Shown: piece by piece, positions 51,439 through 59,520 of the stretch
Position numbering within the stretch: position 1 is the first letter of the stretch
Layout of the letters: each line of letters opens with the position of its first letter
DNA from: CAVQZA01 sp963718355
Lineage (GTDB): Bacteria; Actinomycetota; Thermoleophilia; Gaiellales; Gaiellaceae
Direction: 5' to 3'
DNA: 64,000 nt
Assembly (NCBI GenBank): GCA_963718355.1
Contig: CAVQZA010000016.1
Location: forward strand, 186,001-250,000
Translations under genes and position numbers: made by a program
Notes under the pieces: generated by a model
What the model saw: the letters and a program-made list of their open reading frames with translations, nothing else
Told to the model about the DNA's origin: nothing
The model's database searches: none

Positions 51439-51477
51439 CGGTGCTCCACTAGGTCTTTCGTCGGCTTTGGATGAAAA

Positions 51478-51554
51478 ACGGGCCTAAGCCCTACAGCGTT
51501 TCGACCTAGCCCAGACACGCGCGCGCGCCTGCGAGGCGCTTCACGGGCCTAAGC
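51478..51554. repeat. Direct repeat ACGGGCCTAAGC
   Basis: The 12-base string occurs at 51478-51489 and 51543-51554 in the 133-bp gap upstream of the tail-fibre-like gene, with GCGCGCGCGCC between. It may be regulator sites or a recombination scar. Confidence 0.4.
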
Positions 51555-51571
51555 AGGTCCTCAGAAGCGAT

Positions 51572-51847
51572 CTAGGCGGTTGGTCGGAGCCGCGCCGCGA
51601 GCTCTTCACGCCCTGCAAGGTCGACCCAGCGGCCTTTGCCGTCAATCGACCATCCGCGACCAAGCATCTCCAGCCGACTCAAGCAGCGTCGACCGCTCGG
51701 CGATCGCGGAGACAGCCGGCGATGATCGCCAACTCGGTGAGCGTCGAAGAGCGCGAGGCTGGTGAAGTCCTGGCAGCAAGCCCCGCACCCGTTCCTTGGT
51801 GTGTGCCTAAACCGCGAATCCGTCAAGCGGGCGTTCTCGGCACCCAT
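51572..51847 (-). CDS. Small zinc-finger-like protein
   Basis: 91 aa. CGACCQDFTSLALFDAHRVG has the C-x2-C...H spacing of a common small protein in actinobacterial phages and plasmids. The C-terminus MLGRGWSIDGKGRWVD also matches that group. It overlaps the upstream 53-aa gene by 25 bases. Probably a DNA-associated accessory protein; no proven role. Confidence 0.65.
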   Translation of the reverse strand: MGAENARLTDSRFRHTPRNGCGACCQDFTSLALFDAHRVGDHRRLSPRSPSGRRCLSRLEMLGRGWSIDGKGRWVDLAGREELAARLRPTA

Positions 51848-51984
51848 CCGGCCGGGACAGGCACATAGCCGTTCAGGTCGTTACGCCACACAAGCCGGCG
51901 CGACAGATCAGGGTCTCCGGATACCCCGACGGGGTAAAAGAAGCCGTCTATCCACTCAACCGGTCCGGTCTCAACTTCGCTCAT
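51823..51984 (-). CDS. Small protein of unknown function
   Basis: 53 aa from ATG at 51984 (MSEVETGPVEWIDGFFYPVG, then RRLVWRNDLNGYVP). Periodicity, overlaps with both neighbours and a clean start and stop support it as real. Short Trp/Gly-rich proteins like this accompany the preceding zinc-finger type in actinobacterial mobile elements. Function unknown. Confidence 0.6.
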   Translation of the reverse strand: MSEVETGPVEWIDGFFYPVGVSGDPDLSRRLVWRNDLNGYVPVPAGWVPRTPA

Positions 51985-52204
51985 GCGACTTCTCATTCTG
52001 AGGCACGACCGATCCCACTGTCGAATAGACAGGACCGGCCAACCGCGCCGGCAGATCCGCGTACTCGCAGAGGGCTATCCGGATCCGTTGCACCCGCGTC
52101 AACCCAGGATGCAACCGGCCGGTCACCGAATCGAACGCCTCAAGCAGCTCCCGGGTCATCGGCAGTCGCACCACCGCCAGTTCATCGAGCTCATGCAAGG
52201 TCAT
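51971..52204 (-). CDS. Ribbon-helix-helix-like regulator
   Basis: 77 aa. AVVRLPMTRELLEAFDSVTG then LTRVQRIRIALCEYADLP fits a beta strand and two helices of an RHH (CopG/Arc-type) domain. It overlaps its neighbours by 14 bases at each end, within a chain of five coupled genes. A DNA-binding role is inferred. Confidence 0.55.
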   Translation of the reverse strand: MTLHELDELAVVRLPMTRELLEAFDSVTGRLHPGLTRVQRIRIALCEYADLPARLAGPVYSTVGSVVPQNEKSHERS

Positions 52205-52418
52205 GGCTTAGACGCTCGGCCGGCTCGCCAGGAACCTGATGACCGTCCTCCGGATGAATGGCGCGGCCAGCTTTGATCGCCGCGCCCATTGCAAGGCGCA
52301 CTCGCGCGGCCCGACTAACACCGGGAAGCACGCTGGCCGTCGCCGCATCAAACTCCGCGACAAGAGCCGAAGGGCACTTAAGCGTCACACTCACTAGCGA
52401 ATCAGCCGTCAATGACAC
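52191..52418 (-). CDS. Ribbon-helix-helix DNA-binding protein
   Basis: 75 aa. LVSVTLKCPSALVAEFDAAT then GVSRAARVRLAMGAAIKAG is a typical RHH core. It resembles the following gene (51971) in size and layout, so the two could be paralogues acting as homo- or heterodimers on element promoters. Confidence 0.6.
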   Translation of the reverse strand: MSLTADSLVSVTLKCPSALVAEFDAATASVLPGVSRAARVRLAMGAAIKAGRAIHPEDGHQVPGEPAERLSHDLA

Positions 52419-52650
52419 TCAACTCTCCTTTCGAAACAAACTCGCCTACACCGTCAGGCACACCACCAACAACCTTTCCAAGCCCATTACCGCGCCAACC
52501 AATACCGTGCATGGTCGAATACTGCTGCCGATATTGAGGGGTATGCTCGACACCTTCCAGGAACTGCTCCCTAAAAGCCTCGTGCGACAAGAACACGCCG
52601 GTATCGGCGGCCCAATACTCAAGAACCAAAACACCGTCCTTTAGGACCAC
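52402..52650 (-). CDS. Hypothetical small protein, first gene of regulator chain
   Basis: 82 aa, aromatic-rich (LVLEYWAADTGVFLSHEAFR). No family recognised. It overlaps the RHH gene by 17 bases, so it probably shares its transcript. An AT-richer 200-bp gap upstream (52651-52850) likely holds the promoter. Confidence 0.5.
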   Translation of the reverse strand: MVLKDGVLVLEYWAADTGVFLSHEAFREQFLEGVEHTPQYRQQYSTMHGIGWRGNGLGKVVGGVPDGVGEFVSKGELSVIDG

Positions 52651-52850
52651 GCCAAAAAGCGCGACCCAGCTACATAGACAAAACCACTAGTGAGGACCCG
52701 CCGCCTACTCGTCAGCCATCAAAGGAACTAAATACGAGCAGCACAAGTACCTCAACTCCATTATTGCACATAAATACGCGTTCTGTGGCAAAACACCCCA
52801 GAACCAATCGACCTTACTAGCGGCTTACAGTCCGACGGTTTGCGGTCGAA

Positions 52851-53810
52851 CTAGCCGACCGTGTACGGGGCACCGTGGTACAGGTGCATCGTGGCGGCCT
52901 CATCGGAGAACTGGAATAGAAGCCCGCCGAAGCCATACCCACCATATGACGATGCTGTCCCATGCAGTCCAAGCGTTGTGTTCGGGTCGACGGTGAAGGC
53001 AAACCGGTAGCCGCCGAGCCCGCCGTCGAGGGACGGGTCATACTTGAACCGGTTGTACGGATACGCGTCGGTCCTGGGAACTCCGCTTGCGGTAACGACG
53101 AGTGCCTTGCTCGACATGTTGACGCCATTGGCGTCATACGGAGCGAGCGTCACAGTTTGGGTTCCTCCGCGCGGAACTGGCGCCGTCCAGTCATAGAGGT
53201 ACTTGACCTGGTAGCTGACGATGTACCCATAAGAGCCGAACGACGGGCCGCCGCCTGTGCCGACGTTGCCAATCCTGTCCGTTGCTGTCCAGGTCAGATA
53301 GTGGTAGCCGATGCTGCCGTCGTCAGCAGTGACCTTGCCACTACCGTCAAGAAGCCCTGAGCCTTGGTCGCCGCACCCGAACCGGCCCAAGTTTGCCGGC
53401 GAGCGAGGATCGGCGTTTAACACCTGATAAAAGTTGATGTAGCTCGCAACGCATACGGGTGGTGATCGATCGACAGCGAACGCGTAAGGACCCGCCTGGG
53501 TGCAGTTCCCAGCCACATCACACACCGAACGCGTGTCCGACAGCGAATTCGCGTTGCTGCTTCCTTGAGGTGTGCTCGTCGTCAGCGCGAACGCGGCATC
53601 TGCCGCATTCGCCAACCCCGACTCGCCGTCAGAGGCAACACAGGAGACACTCACATTTGCGGCGTACCACGTGGCGGTCGCGGGAGGGAAACACGTGACG
53701 GTCGGCGCTGTTGTATCAACAGTACGACGAGCCGATACAGCCGAGCCGGCTGTCCCGCCACCAACGACGATCAGCACCAACAGAACAGCACCAAGACTCC
53801 GCAGTCGCAT
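52851..53810 (-). CDS. Exported beta-rich protein with Ig-like segments
   Basis: 319 aa from ATG at 53810. Signal peptide (LGAVLLVLIVVGGGTAGSAV) then DTTAPTVTCFPPATATWYAA and SCVASDGESGLANAADAAF, a motif of bacterial Ig-like/HYR-type repeats, with four or more cysteines. The C-terminal half is Gly/Tyr-rich (ASSYGGYGFGGLLFQFSD). Third exported cargo protein of the element. It resembles cell-surface proteins of the host group; function unknown. Confidence 0.65.
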   Translation of the reverse strand: MRLRSLGAVLLVLIVVGGGTAGSAVSARRTVDTTAPTVTCFPPATATWYAANVSVSCVASDGESGLANAADAAFALTTSTPQGSSNANSLSDTRSVCDVAGNCTQAGPYAFAVDRSPPVCVASYINFYQVLNADPRSPANLGRFGCGDQGSGLLDGSGKVTADDGSIGYHYLTWTATDRIGNVGTGGGPSFGSYGYIVSYQVKYLYDWTAPVPRGGTQTVTLAPYDANGVNMSSKALVVTASGVPRTDAYPYNRFKYDPSLDGGLGGYRFAFTVDPNTTLGLHGTASSYGGYGFGGLLFQFSDEAATMHLYHGAPYTVG

Positions 53811-54361
53811 GTCCACGACCACACTACAACTGGCACCAAAAGCGCACAACCTCCGAGAACTCCGAGCTCCTAGGTCGCCGAACTGAGCGAGTCAGAACCT
53901 AGATGCTCGGCTTGCGCGGTTTGACACGACCATCGGAATACGACATAAACCACGCAGGTACGGGGCGACGGCAACCCTCTCCCCGAGGCGCGCCAGCAAC
54001 CACCCCCTCACTGCGGCGCCCCGAAACCCCGTACCAAAACCTCCCACGATAAAACCGTCCTACACGCCAACTCGGCAAGCGAGACAGAACCTAGTCTGCA
54101 TTTGTGTGTGGTGGGGGTGGGGGTAGCCCGGCCTTCCTGGGGGCATCGCGATTTCGGGATTCGAGGATTTCCCTCGACGCGATGAGCAGCCACTCATTGT
54201 TTGTATGGATGGGCGTTGCGGAGCCAGGCTGGCAAGTGTTGGCCTTTGTGTCGTCGCCGACCTGGCCGACCAATGGAGCCACGGCAGGAAACAACGCGAG
54301 GTTCGTCGAACGGCCTTGTGATCGCTTCTGATGCTCGTAGCGTCAGTGAACGGGGGCCGAG
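53811..54361. other. Gap without a convincing gene
   Basis: About 550 bases with several short overlapping frames but none with good start, length and periodicity together. It contains the purine-rich run GTGGGGGTGGGGGTAG near 54110. It may hold the promoter of the exported-protein gene and of the small gene at 54362. Confidence 0.4.
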
Positions 54362-54556
54362 GTGAATAACCAGACTCGCGACTTGATCTTTCTCATCCGC
54401 ACTCCCCGCGTGACTGTCGGTGACGTCGTCCAGGCTTATCGGGCTGCGTTATCCCAACACACCGTCGACTGGGGTGCGGTGCATAGCGCGATTCTCCATC
54501 GCTGGTCGTACAGCACGCTTTATACGATCCGTACTGCTGCTAGGAAAGTCGCGTAA
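54362..54556 (+). CDS. Small HTH-like protein
   Basis: 64 aa from GTG at 54362. TPRVTVGDVVQAYRAALSQH and WSYSTLYTIRTAARKV suggest a helical DNA-binding protein. A purine-rich stretch GGGGGCCGAG abuts the start. Family not recognised. Confidence 0.5.
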   Translation: MNNQTRDLIFLIRTPRVTVGDVVQAYRAALSQHTVDWGAVHSAILHRWSYSTLYTIRTAARKVA

Positions 54557-54646
54557 GACTCGACGCTCTCCTCCGGGTTGTCACCGATGAACGGCGGCTA
54601 AGCCGGTCGGCGAGGGTGACCTAGCCTTCAGTAACAGGAGCAAACG

Positions 54647-54886
54647 GTGATCGGGCCCTACCGTCAGAGTATGGAGGGGTTGCCGGCCCATTCGGTTGAT
54701 CCACTGGCCCAGGTGTGTGGCCCGGGTGTTTACCTGCTTCCGCCTGGGCCACGCGCCTCATCTCCTTGTGTCGTCACGGTCACGGTCACTCCCACCACTC
54801 CGTTGCGGTGCGACGGTCGGAGGAAACGGAGCGCCATGAACGAAAGATGTGGGCCTGCGGGCGTCGGTGTGAGCCCCAAGTTCTAA
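54647..54886 (+). CDS. Possible small protein
   Basis: 79 aa from GTG at 54647, with AGGAG six bases upstream, reading GPYRQSMEGLPAHSVDPLAQ and later Pro/Ser/Thr-rich. Weak composition evidence; may be spurious. Confidence 0.3.
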   Translation: MIGPYRQSMEGLPAHSVDPLAQVCGPGVYLLPPGPRASSPCVVTVTVTPTTPLRCDGRRKRSAMNERCGPAGVGVSPKF

Positions 54887-54941
54887 CGGCTGCAGGGAGT
54901 ACACCGGCGCCTGCCTCAACCCCTTTGGCGGCACCGTGGAA

Positions 54942-55112
54942 ATGGTGTACTCGGTGGACGCTTCTGTGAAGCTCACAGCAACTGCTTGTCTATCCAAGCG
55001 GGATCTCGCCTACCCGGACAGAAGGTCCACCATCTCGTCCACCGCGACGCTCCTAGCCGGCGAAGTGCGGCCGTCATACCTGGGCAATAGCGTCGAGCTC
55101 GCCGCCGGCTGA
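54942..55112 (+). CDS. Possible 56-residue protein
   Basis: A clean frame MVYSVDASVKLTATACLSKR to VELAAG with stop at 55112. GTGGA immediately before the ATG is a poor ribosome-binding site. No family recognised; included because the region otherwise lacks genes. Confidence 0.25.
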   Translation: MVYSVDASVKLTATACLSKRDLAYPDRRSTISSTATLLAGEVRPSYLGNSVELAAG

Positions 55113-55414
55113 AACGGCCTTCATAGCCGTCGACTGGAATCTTCGTTGTTTCTTAGGGGGCCATACAGCCGGTGTACGGATGCCTCGCGCGCCTACGCGC
55201 GGGCGGATAGCTACACGCATGCCCGTACGCAAGGCCAAACGCATCACCGTTATGCCCGTAACTCGGGTCTTCGATGGGGACTGGTTTGGCGGCCCGGGGA
55301 TCGGGAGGTTGGAGGTAAACGGCGTTTTTAGAAAAGTCTCTATACGAGGGGTTCTTTAGGGGGAGTTACTGGAAGTGCCTCCCGATCTTCCCGATCCCTT
55401 TGTTTGAGCCAAAG
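55113..55414. other. Repeat-rich non-coding region, candidate replication origin
   Basis: Lies directly downstream of the primase gene. GATCGGGAGG (55299-55308) is repeated in inverse as CCTCCCGATC (55378-55387), and TCCCGATC recurs at 55389-55396. GGAGGTAA (55311-55318) is inverted as TTACCTCC (55415-55422). A CGCGCG-CCTA-CGCGCG hairpin, two ATGCCCGTA copies and an AT-richer stretch with TTTTTAGAAAAG are also present. Iteron-like repeats near a P4-type primase suggest an origin; a bidirectional terminator is the alternative. Confidence 0.4.
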
Positions 55415-56848
55415 TTACCTCCCGGTGTCTTCCCGTTTTTGGAGGGAAAGACCGGTGTAGGGGCCGTGGTTTCCGTTGCTGCGTTTGATGCCAAGGCGTC
55501 CGAGCCGCCGGCCTAGCACGCTTGCCGTGAGGGGTGTTTCGCCTATCTCTTGGCAGTAGTGGTCAAGGGCGCTTCGTAGGTCGGAGGGTTGAATCTCACC
55601 GTTGAGGTTGCAGTGTTCGGCAATGAATGTTCCGAGCAGGTCTTCCTCGGCCCGGTAGGCGGTCGTTGCGGTTTTGACGGCATCGGGTTCGGGTTCGAGG
55701 CCGTGGATCTGCCAGCTGAGGCAGCCGTCGAGTGCCCAGTTCAGAATCCCGGGTAGTTCACGGTCGAGCTGGTCGCTGAGGGTTCGGTCTTCGCGGCCTT
55801 CGAAGCTGACTTCGAATGGGATCTTGCGGATCCGCCGCCACATCGCTTCATCGCCGCCGTCTACCCGGGGGAGGTAGTTCGTGACCAGCCAGAGTTTGAA
55901 CTGTGGTTTGAACTCGAAGTGTTCGCCGTACAGGAAACGGGTGGCGATGGTGTCACCACCGGTGAGGGTCTTGACGATTGCTTCATCGAGCCGGCGGCCC
56001 TCCCCGGACTCCGACGCGACAACGAGTCGCGAGCGATGGAGTCTCGCTAGGTCGTTTCGGACTGGTCGGTCGTTGCGAACCCGGGCGAAGCTATCGAACG
56101 CCGAGGTTGTCGCCTGGTCCCCGATAAGCCGTTGGACGATCTCAACAAAGGTGCTTTTCCCGTTGCAGCCCGATCCGTGAAGCAGCAACAGCTTGTGTTC
56201 GCGAGTGTCACCAGTGAGGCAGTAGCCAACGAACCGGTGGACGTAGCCGATGAGTTCGGTGTTGCCGTCGAACACTTGGTCAAGGAACTGTTCCCATCTT
56301 GGGCAGAGGGCGTCGGGGTTGTATTCCACGTCGCTGCCGAGCGAGATGAGGTCTTCGGGCCGGGCTTTCCGGAGGACGGCAGTCCGGAGGTCGATCACAC
56401 CGTTTCGACAAGCCAGTAGGTATGGGTCGGTGTCGAGGTCGGCGGCCCGTAGAACGATCCCGGGTTCGGTCGTTGCGAGACTAAGCATGGCCCGGATCTT
56501 GGAGTCGGACTGACTCTGCATCGCCCAACGGTTCTCGGCTTTCTGTTCGTCGCCGTCGAGCTCGGCCGCGGCACGGAGTCGGCCTCGCGCAACATCCTTG
56601 GCCGCGCGTTCGGCGGCCCCGGTAGCGTCTCGACTCCATAGCCCTGTGGTCTGGTTTTCTAGCCACATCTTCTGTTCCTTGATGTACCGAAGGCCACTGG
56701 AGTAGAGCGCCGCGAAGAGTTCGGCGTTGCCGAGGTCGGTCCGTTCGAATGCGGCTTTGGCCGGCGGGGTCACCACCGGCACAAGGTGAGGTCGGCCACC
56801 GTTTGCGGCGAGCAGCGTTGAGGCTTCCTGATAGGCGCGGTCGGTCAT
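55415..56848 (-). CDS. P4-type primase/SF3 helicase
   Basis: 477 aa from ATG at 56848, which overlaps the upstream stop (ATGA). A D5-N-like region (about 200-260) precedes an SF3 helicase with Walker A HGSGCNGKSTF, Walker B-like RLVVASESGEG and sensor motif KLWLVTNYLPRVDGGDEAMW. The C-terminus is winged-helix-like. Phage P4 alpha and related proteins unwind and prime replication of phages, satellites and plasmids. No separate primase catalytic domain is obvious at the N-terminus. Confidence 0.9.
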   Translation of the reverse strand: MTDRAYQEASTLLAANGGRPHLVPVVTPPAKAAFERTDLGNAELFAALYSSGLRYIKEQKMWLENQTTGLWSRDATGAAERAAKDVARGRLRAAAELDGDEQKAENRWAMQSQSDSKIRAMLSLATTEPGIVLRAADLDTDPYLLACRNGVIDLRTAVLRKARPEDLISLGSDVEYNPDALCPRWEQFLDQVFDGNTELIGYVHRFVGYCLTGDTREHKLLLLHGSGCNGKSTFVEIVQRLIGDQATTSAFDSFARVRNDRPVRNDLARLHRSRLVVASESGEGRRLDEAIVKTLTGGDTIATRFLYGEHFEFKPQFKLWLVTNYLPRVDGGDEAMWRRIRKIPFEVSFEGREDRTLSDQLDRELPGILNWALDGCLSWQIHGLEPEPDAVKTATTAYRAEEDLLGTFIAEHCNLNGEIQPSDLRSALDHYCQEIGETPLTASVLGRRLGRLGIKRSNGNHGPYTGLSLQKREDTGR

Positions 56849-57132
56849 GCCGCCAGCCTCATCGGCTCGGCGTCCTTGGCCATTCGAAGCCATGCCTCCG
56901 CGCTCTGGGTTGCGCGTAGCCCTACTGCCTTGCTCCGTAGCCGCTGGAGGTCCCGCCACTGAAACACCGCGTCGAGCGCGTCACGGAGATGCATGCACCA
57001 CGGCCCGTTCGCTTTGCAGACTCGGCAGTGGTTCCGGTGGGAGTTAACGACTCGCACAAGTTCGCTTGCGAGTAGGTCGAGCTCGGCGCGGTCTGCTTCT
57101 GTCCACCACGTCATGTCGCGAAGCACGGTCAT
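56845..57132 (-). CDS. Small cysteine-containing accessory protein
   Basis: 95 aa. Helical, with CRVC and a third cysteine (NHCRVCKANGPWCMHLRDAL), a possible zinc site. It is translationally coupled (ATGA) both to the gene before and to the primase after. Likely a replication accessory; no family recognised. Confidence 0.6.
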   Translation of the reverse strand: MTVLRDMTWWTEADRAELDLLASELVRVVNSHRNHCRVCKANGPWCMHLRDALDAVFQWRDLQRLRSKAVGLRATQSAEAWLRMAKDAEPMRLAA

Positions 57133-57488
57133 GCTGCCGCCTGGGCGATGAGGTCAACCACAGACCGGGCGAGGTCTTCCGAGAGGGACAGGCGGACGCG
57201 CTGTTCGTCCTGCTCGGTCGCGGCGACTATGTAGGCGATCGGACTGTTCTCCGGCGTTAGCTCTATTACGAGCCTGGGCGAGTAATCGACGGGCCGGAAT
57301 GATCCGCGTTCGGTTGTGCTGGGAACGTGCTGCAATGCTGCGGACTCCTGCTTGATGGTTTCTCCTGCTGAAAGGTGCGGCCTAGCCGGCGGCGCGCTTG
57401 ACCGGAGGACACCGCCGGCCTCGGCCGCTAGCCCCAAACGCGAGCAGGAGGGAACACGTTTGGGGATCTTGAGAAAGCGAGTGGTCAT
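57129..57488 (-). CDS. Hypothetical protein in replication operon
   Basis: 119 aa. A basic, possibly disordered N-terminus of about 65 residues is followed by a beta-alpha C-terminal region (RLVIELTPENSPIAYIVAAT and LSEDLARSVVDLIAQAAA). The start could lie further in. Coupled to the next gene by ATGA. Confidence 0.5.
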   Translation of the reverse strand: MTTRFLKIPKRVPSCSRLGLAAEAGGVLRSSAPPARPHLSAGETIKQESAALQHVPSTTERGSFRPVDYSPRLVIELTPENSPIAYIVAATEQDEQRVRLSLSEDLARSVVDLIAQAAA

Positions 57489-57494
57489 GACGCT

Positions 57495-57680
57495 CTAGCC
57501 TGCGGCCCAATCCTTGATCGTGCGGAGCTCATCAACGGCGTCCCGTGGGATCAGCCGGCCAAGGGGCGTCTGAACGACGCGAAGTCGGCCGGTCTTCGTC
57601 CACCTAACGATCGTGGACGCCGACACTTCGAGACTGCGTGCCGCTTGGTTAGGCGACAAATACTCGCTCTGTGCGTTCAT
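57495..57680 (-). CDS. Excisionase-like helix-turn-helix protein
   Basis: 61 aa from ATG at 57680, with GGAG ahead. SPNQAARSLEVSASTIVRWT and GRLRVVQTPLGRLIPRDAVD form a MerR/Xis-type HTH_17 domain. It probably bends att-site DNA for excision or regulates the replication operon that follows. Confidence 0.8.
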   Translation of the reverse strand: MNAQSEYLSPNQAARSLEVSASTIVRWTKTGRLRVVQTPLGRLIPRDAVDELRTIKDWAAG

Positions 57681-57775
57681 TGTGTTCTCCTTTCCGAAGG
57701 TAGAAACTTGCGGAGGGTCACCCGTGTCTAGTCGGTGGTGACCAACCAGCAATTGAAGGGAAAAAAAGAGGGTTC

Positions 57776-57958
57776 TTAGTCGCCGCGGCGGTGGTTCTCA
57801 AGCCAACTAGCGAAGTCGGAAGCGTCGATGCAAACCGCCCTACCGACTTTGAAGTGAGGTGCCCCATGCCTTTCCATGAGACGGTACAGCTCTTTCCGTC
57901 CTATCCCGATCTGGTCTGCGAACTCGATCGGCCTAACAAGGTTCGGTATCGGTGCCAC
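57776..57958 (-). CDS. Second excisionase-like HTH protein
   Basis: 60 aa from GTG at 57958. LVRPIEFADQIGIGRKELYR and HFKVGRAVCIDASDFASWLE match the HTH_17/Xis family. It lies between the integrase and the other HTH gene, the usual position of xis. Confidence 0.78.
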   Translation of the reverse strand: MAPIPNLVRPIEFADQIGIGRKELYRLMERHGAPHFKVGRAVCIDASDFASWLENHRRGD

Positions 57959-58142
57959 TGCCTCGTCCTCCTGAACTCTCTCGGTTCCTGCGATATGCAG
58001 GGGAATCGCAGAGTACGTTAGGGGATCGGGCGGACGGTACGAGACTAGCCTATTTACCTTGCAGCACTATGCGGTGAGATACCGGCAGATACCGGCAGAT
58101 ACGTCTCGGAGGAGTACCTGGCAACCCCGGCGATACGCTTTT

Positions 58143-59330
58143 CTATTCGGCTGTTGTCGCTCTGAGCGGGTCGAACTGAAGGGCCGCTTCACTAATCCGG
58201 GCGGTCATGAGGTGGCTGTAGGTATCGAGCGTGATGCTCGCCTTGGCATGGCCGGCGATCGCTTGAAGCAACCGAATGTCTGCGCCCTCAGCAATCAGGG
58301 AGGACACCGCGTAGTGGCGCAAATCATGGAACCGGAAAGACGGCAGCTTGGCTTTGTCCAGGGCCGTCTTGAACTCGCGCCGCACAAAGTTCCCGGGGTC
58401 GAGGGGTGTGCCGATCGTGGACGCGAACACATAGTCGTCCGGGTCGCTGAACCGTGTCTTGATCTTGCGGGCTAGCAGCACCTTCCGGACCGACTCGAAC
58501 AGCGGGACGGTTCTTTCACCAGCCGACGTCTTCGTGGTTGAGATTTCGGCCCCATAGTTCGACTGGCGCACGGTGATGATGCGCTGGTCGAAATCAACGT
58601 CCGCCCAGGTCAGCCCAAAGAGCTCGCCGCGCCGTAGCCCGGTCGCGCTGGCCACCAAGATCGCGTCCTGGGCGTCGGCCTTCGCGGCCTTGATGACGGC
58701 TTCGACTTGCTCGCGGGTGGGCGGGACGATCTTGCGCGTCCGCTCCCGGGCCTCGTTCGGGATCCGGATACGCGCTGCCGGGTTCTGATGGCCGGGAGGA
58801 AGTACGCCGTCCTCGATCGCGTCGTTGAACATTCCTGACAGCGGAGTGAGGGCCGCCCGGATCGAAGAAACGCTCATGCCTTTCTTGCCAGCTTCCTCAT
58901 CGTCTTTGCTCAACGAGCGAACAACATCGGTGACTTGGCGGCGGGTGACGGCGGCGAGCTCAACGTCCCCGAGCCCATCGGCCCACACGACCGTCAGTGA
59001 GCGGCGGTAGTCCACCAGGACGCGAGGCTTAACGCGGCCGGCGGCGATGTTGTCGAGCCAGTCGGCCGCATAGTCGTTGAACCTGACGGCCTCAGCCCGG
59101 GCCTTCGCCTCTGCCTCTGCCGCTTCGACGTGACGCAATCGCGGCGACTTCCAATCGAGTAGACCGGCCTTCTTGAGTTCCAGGAGCTCGGCTTCAATCT
59201 CGGTGCGGCGCTGCGTTGCTGCCTTGGAGGTCTTGCTCACGGCACCGTGGACGGCCTGCATGTGCTGCTTGCCGCTCCCATCCCTGAACTTGATGTAGAC
59301 CCTGCCGCGCTTCTCTATGATGGCTGCCAT
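58143..59330 (-). CDS. int: Tyrosine recombinase/integrase
   Basis: 395 aa from ATG at 59330, GGAGG eight bases upstream. N-terminal AP2-like arm-binding domain, SAM-like core-binding domain (about 85-190) and catalytic domain with the first arginine in GLRRGELFGLTW, HDLRHYAVS, GHAKAS and tyrosine in DTYSHLM. It recombines the tRNA-Gly att core. It sits about 150 bases from the right attachment site and points inward, as usual for tRNA-targeting elements. Confidence 0.95.
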   Translation of the reverse strand: MAAIIEKRGRVYIKFRDGSGKQHMQAVHGAVSKTSKAATQRRTEIEAELLELKKAGLLDWKSPRLRHVEAAEAEAKARAEAVRFNDYAADWLDNIAAGRVKPRVLVDYRRSLTVVWADGLGDVELAAVTRRQVTDVVRSLSKDDEEAGKKGMSVSSIRAALTPLSGMFNDAIEDGVLPPGHQNPAARIRIPNEARERTRKIVPPTREQVEAVIKAAKADAQDAILVASATGLRRGELFGLTWADVDFDQRIITVRQSNYGAEISTTKTSAGERTVPLFESVRKVLLARKIKTRFSDPDDYVFASTIGTPLDPGNFVRREFKTALDKAKLPSFRFHDLRHYAVSSLIAEGADIRLLQAIAGHAKASITLDTYSHLMTARISEAALQFDPLRATTAE

Positions 59331-59386
59331 GTTCTCGTCCTCCATCCCGTGCTTGGCCCCGAACCAACACGGAGAGCGTACTCCTA

Positions 59387-59406
59387 ATGGTGGACGGATG
59401 GTGGAC
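59387..59406. repeat. Candidate integrase arm sites at the right end
   Basis: ATGGTGGAC occurs twice in direct repeat (59387, 59398). The longer string ATGGTGGACGGAT at 59387-59399 is also present at 43318-43330 inside the left end. Matching short repeats at both ends inside the element are expected for arm-type binding sites. Confidence 0.5.
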
Positions 59407-59480
59407 TTTGCAAGTCAGGCCGAGTATGGAAAGGAGGTGGGATTCACAAGAAGTCCGGTGTTTGCAGCGTGTTTAACACT

Positions 59481-59520
59481 CGCGGATGTAGCTCAGTTGG
59501 CTAGAGCGTCTGCTTGCCAT
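59481..59520 (+). repeat. attR: right copy of the 40-bp direct repeat
   Basis: Identical to 43150-43189. It forms the 5' half of the intact tRNA-Gly gene. Confidence 0.93.

Larger units (their letters stand above)
43150..59520. mobile_element. tRNA-Gly-integrated element, satellite- or island-like (about 16.4 kb)
   Basis: Bounded by the 40-bp repeat, with a tyrosine integrase at the right end pointing inward. Contents: integrase, two small HTH/excisionase-like genes, P4-type primase-helicase, small overlapping regulators, a phage tail-fibre-like protein, an HNH-like protein, three exported proteins and several hypotheticals. No large terminase, portal, capsid, relaxase or FtsK/TraB was recognised. 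Base composition is less GC-rich than the flanks, and promoterless remnants occur. A phage satellite, mobilisable island or reduced prophage are the alternatives. Confidence 0.9.

Noticed and set aside
54104..54331. 75-codon plus-strand frame in the 53.8-54.4 kb gap
   Set aside because: Poor codon periodicity, no ribosome-binding site and no recognisable motif.
43190..59480. Full prophage
   Set aside because: Apart from a tail-fibre-like and a scaffold-like protein no capsid, portal, large terminase, tape-measure or lysis gene is recognisable.
43190..59480. Integrative conjugative element
   Set aside because: No relaxase, coupling protein or FtsK/TraB-type translocase was seen.
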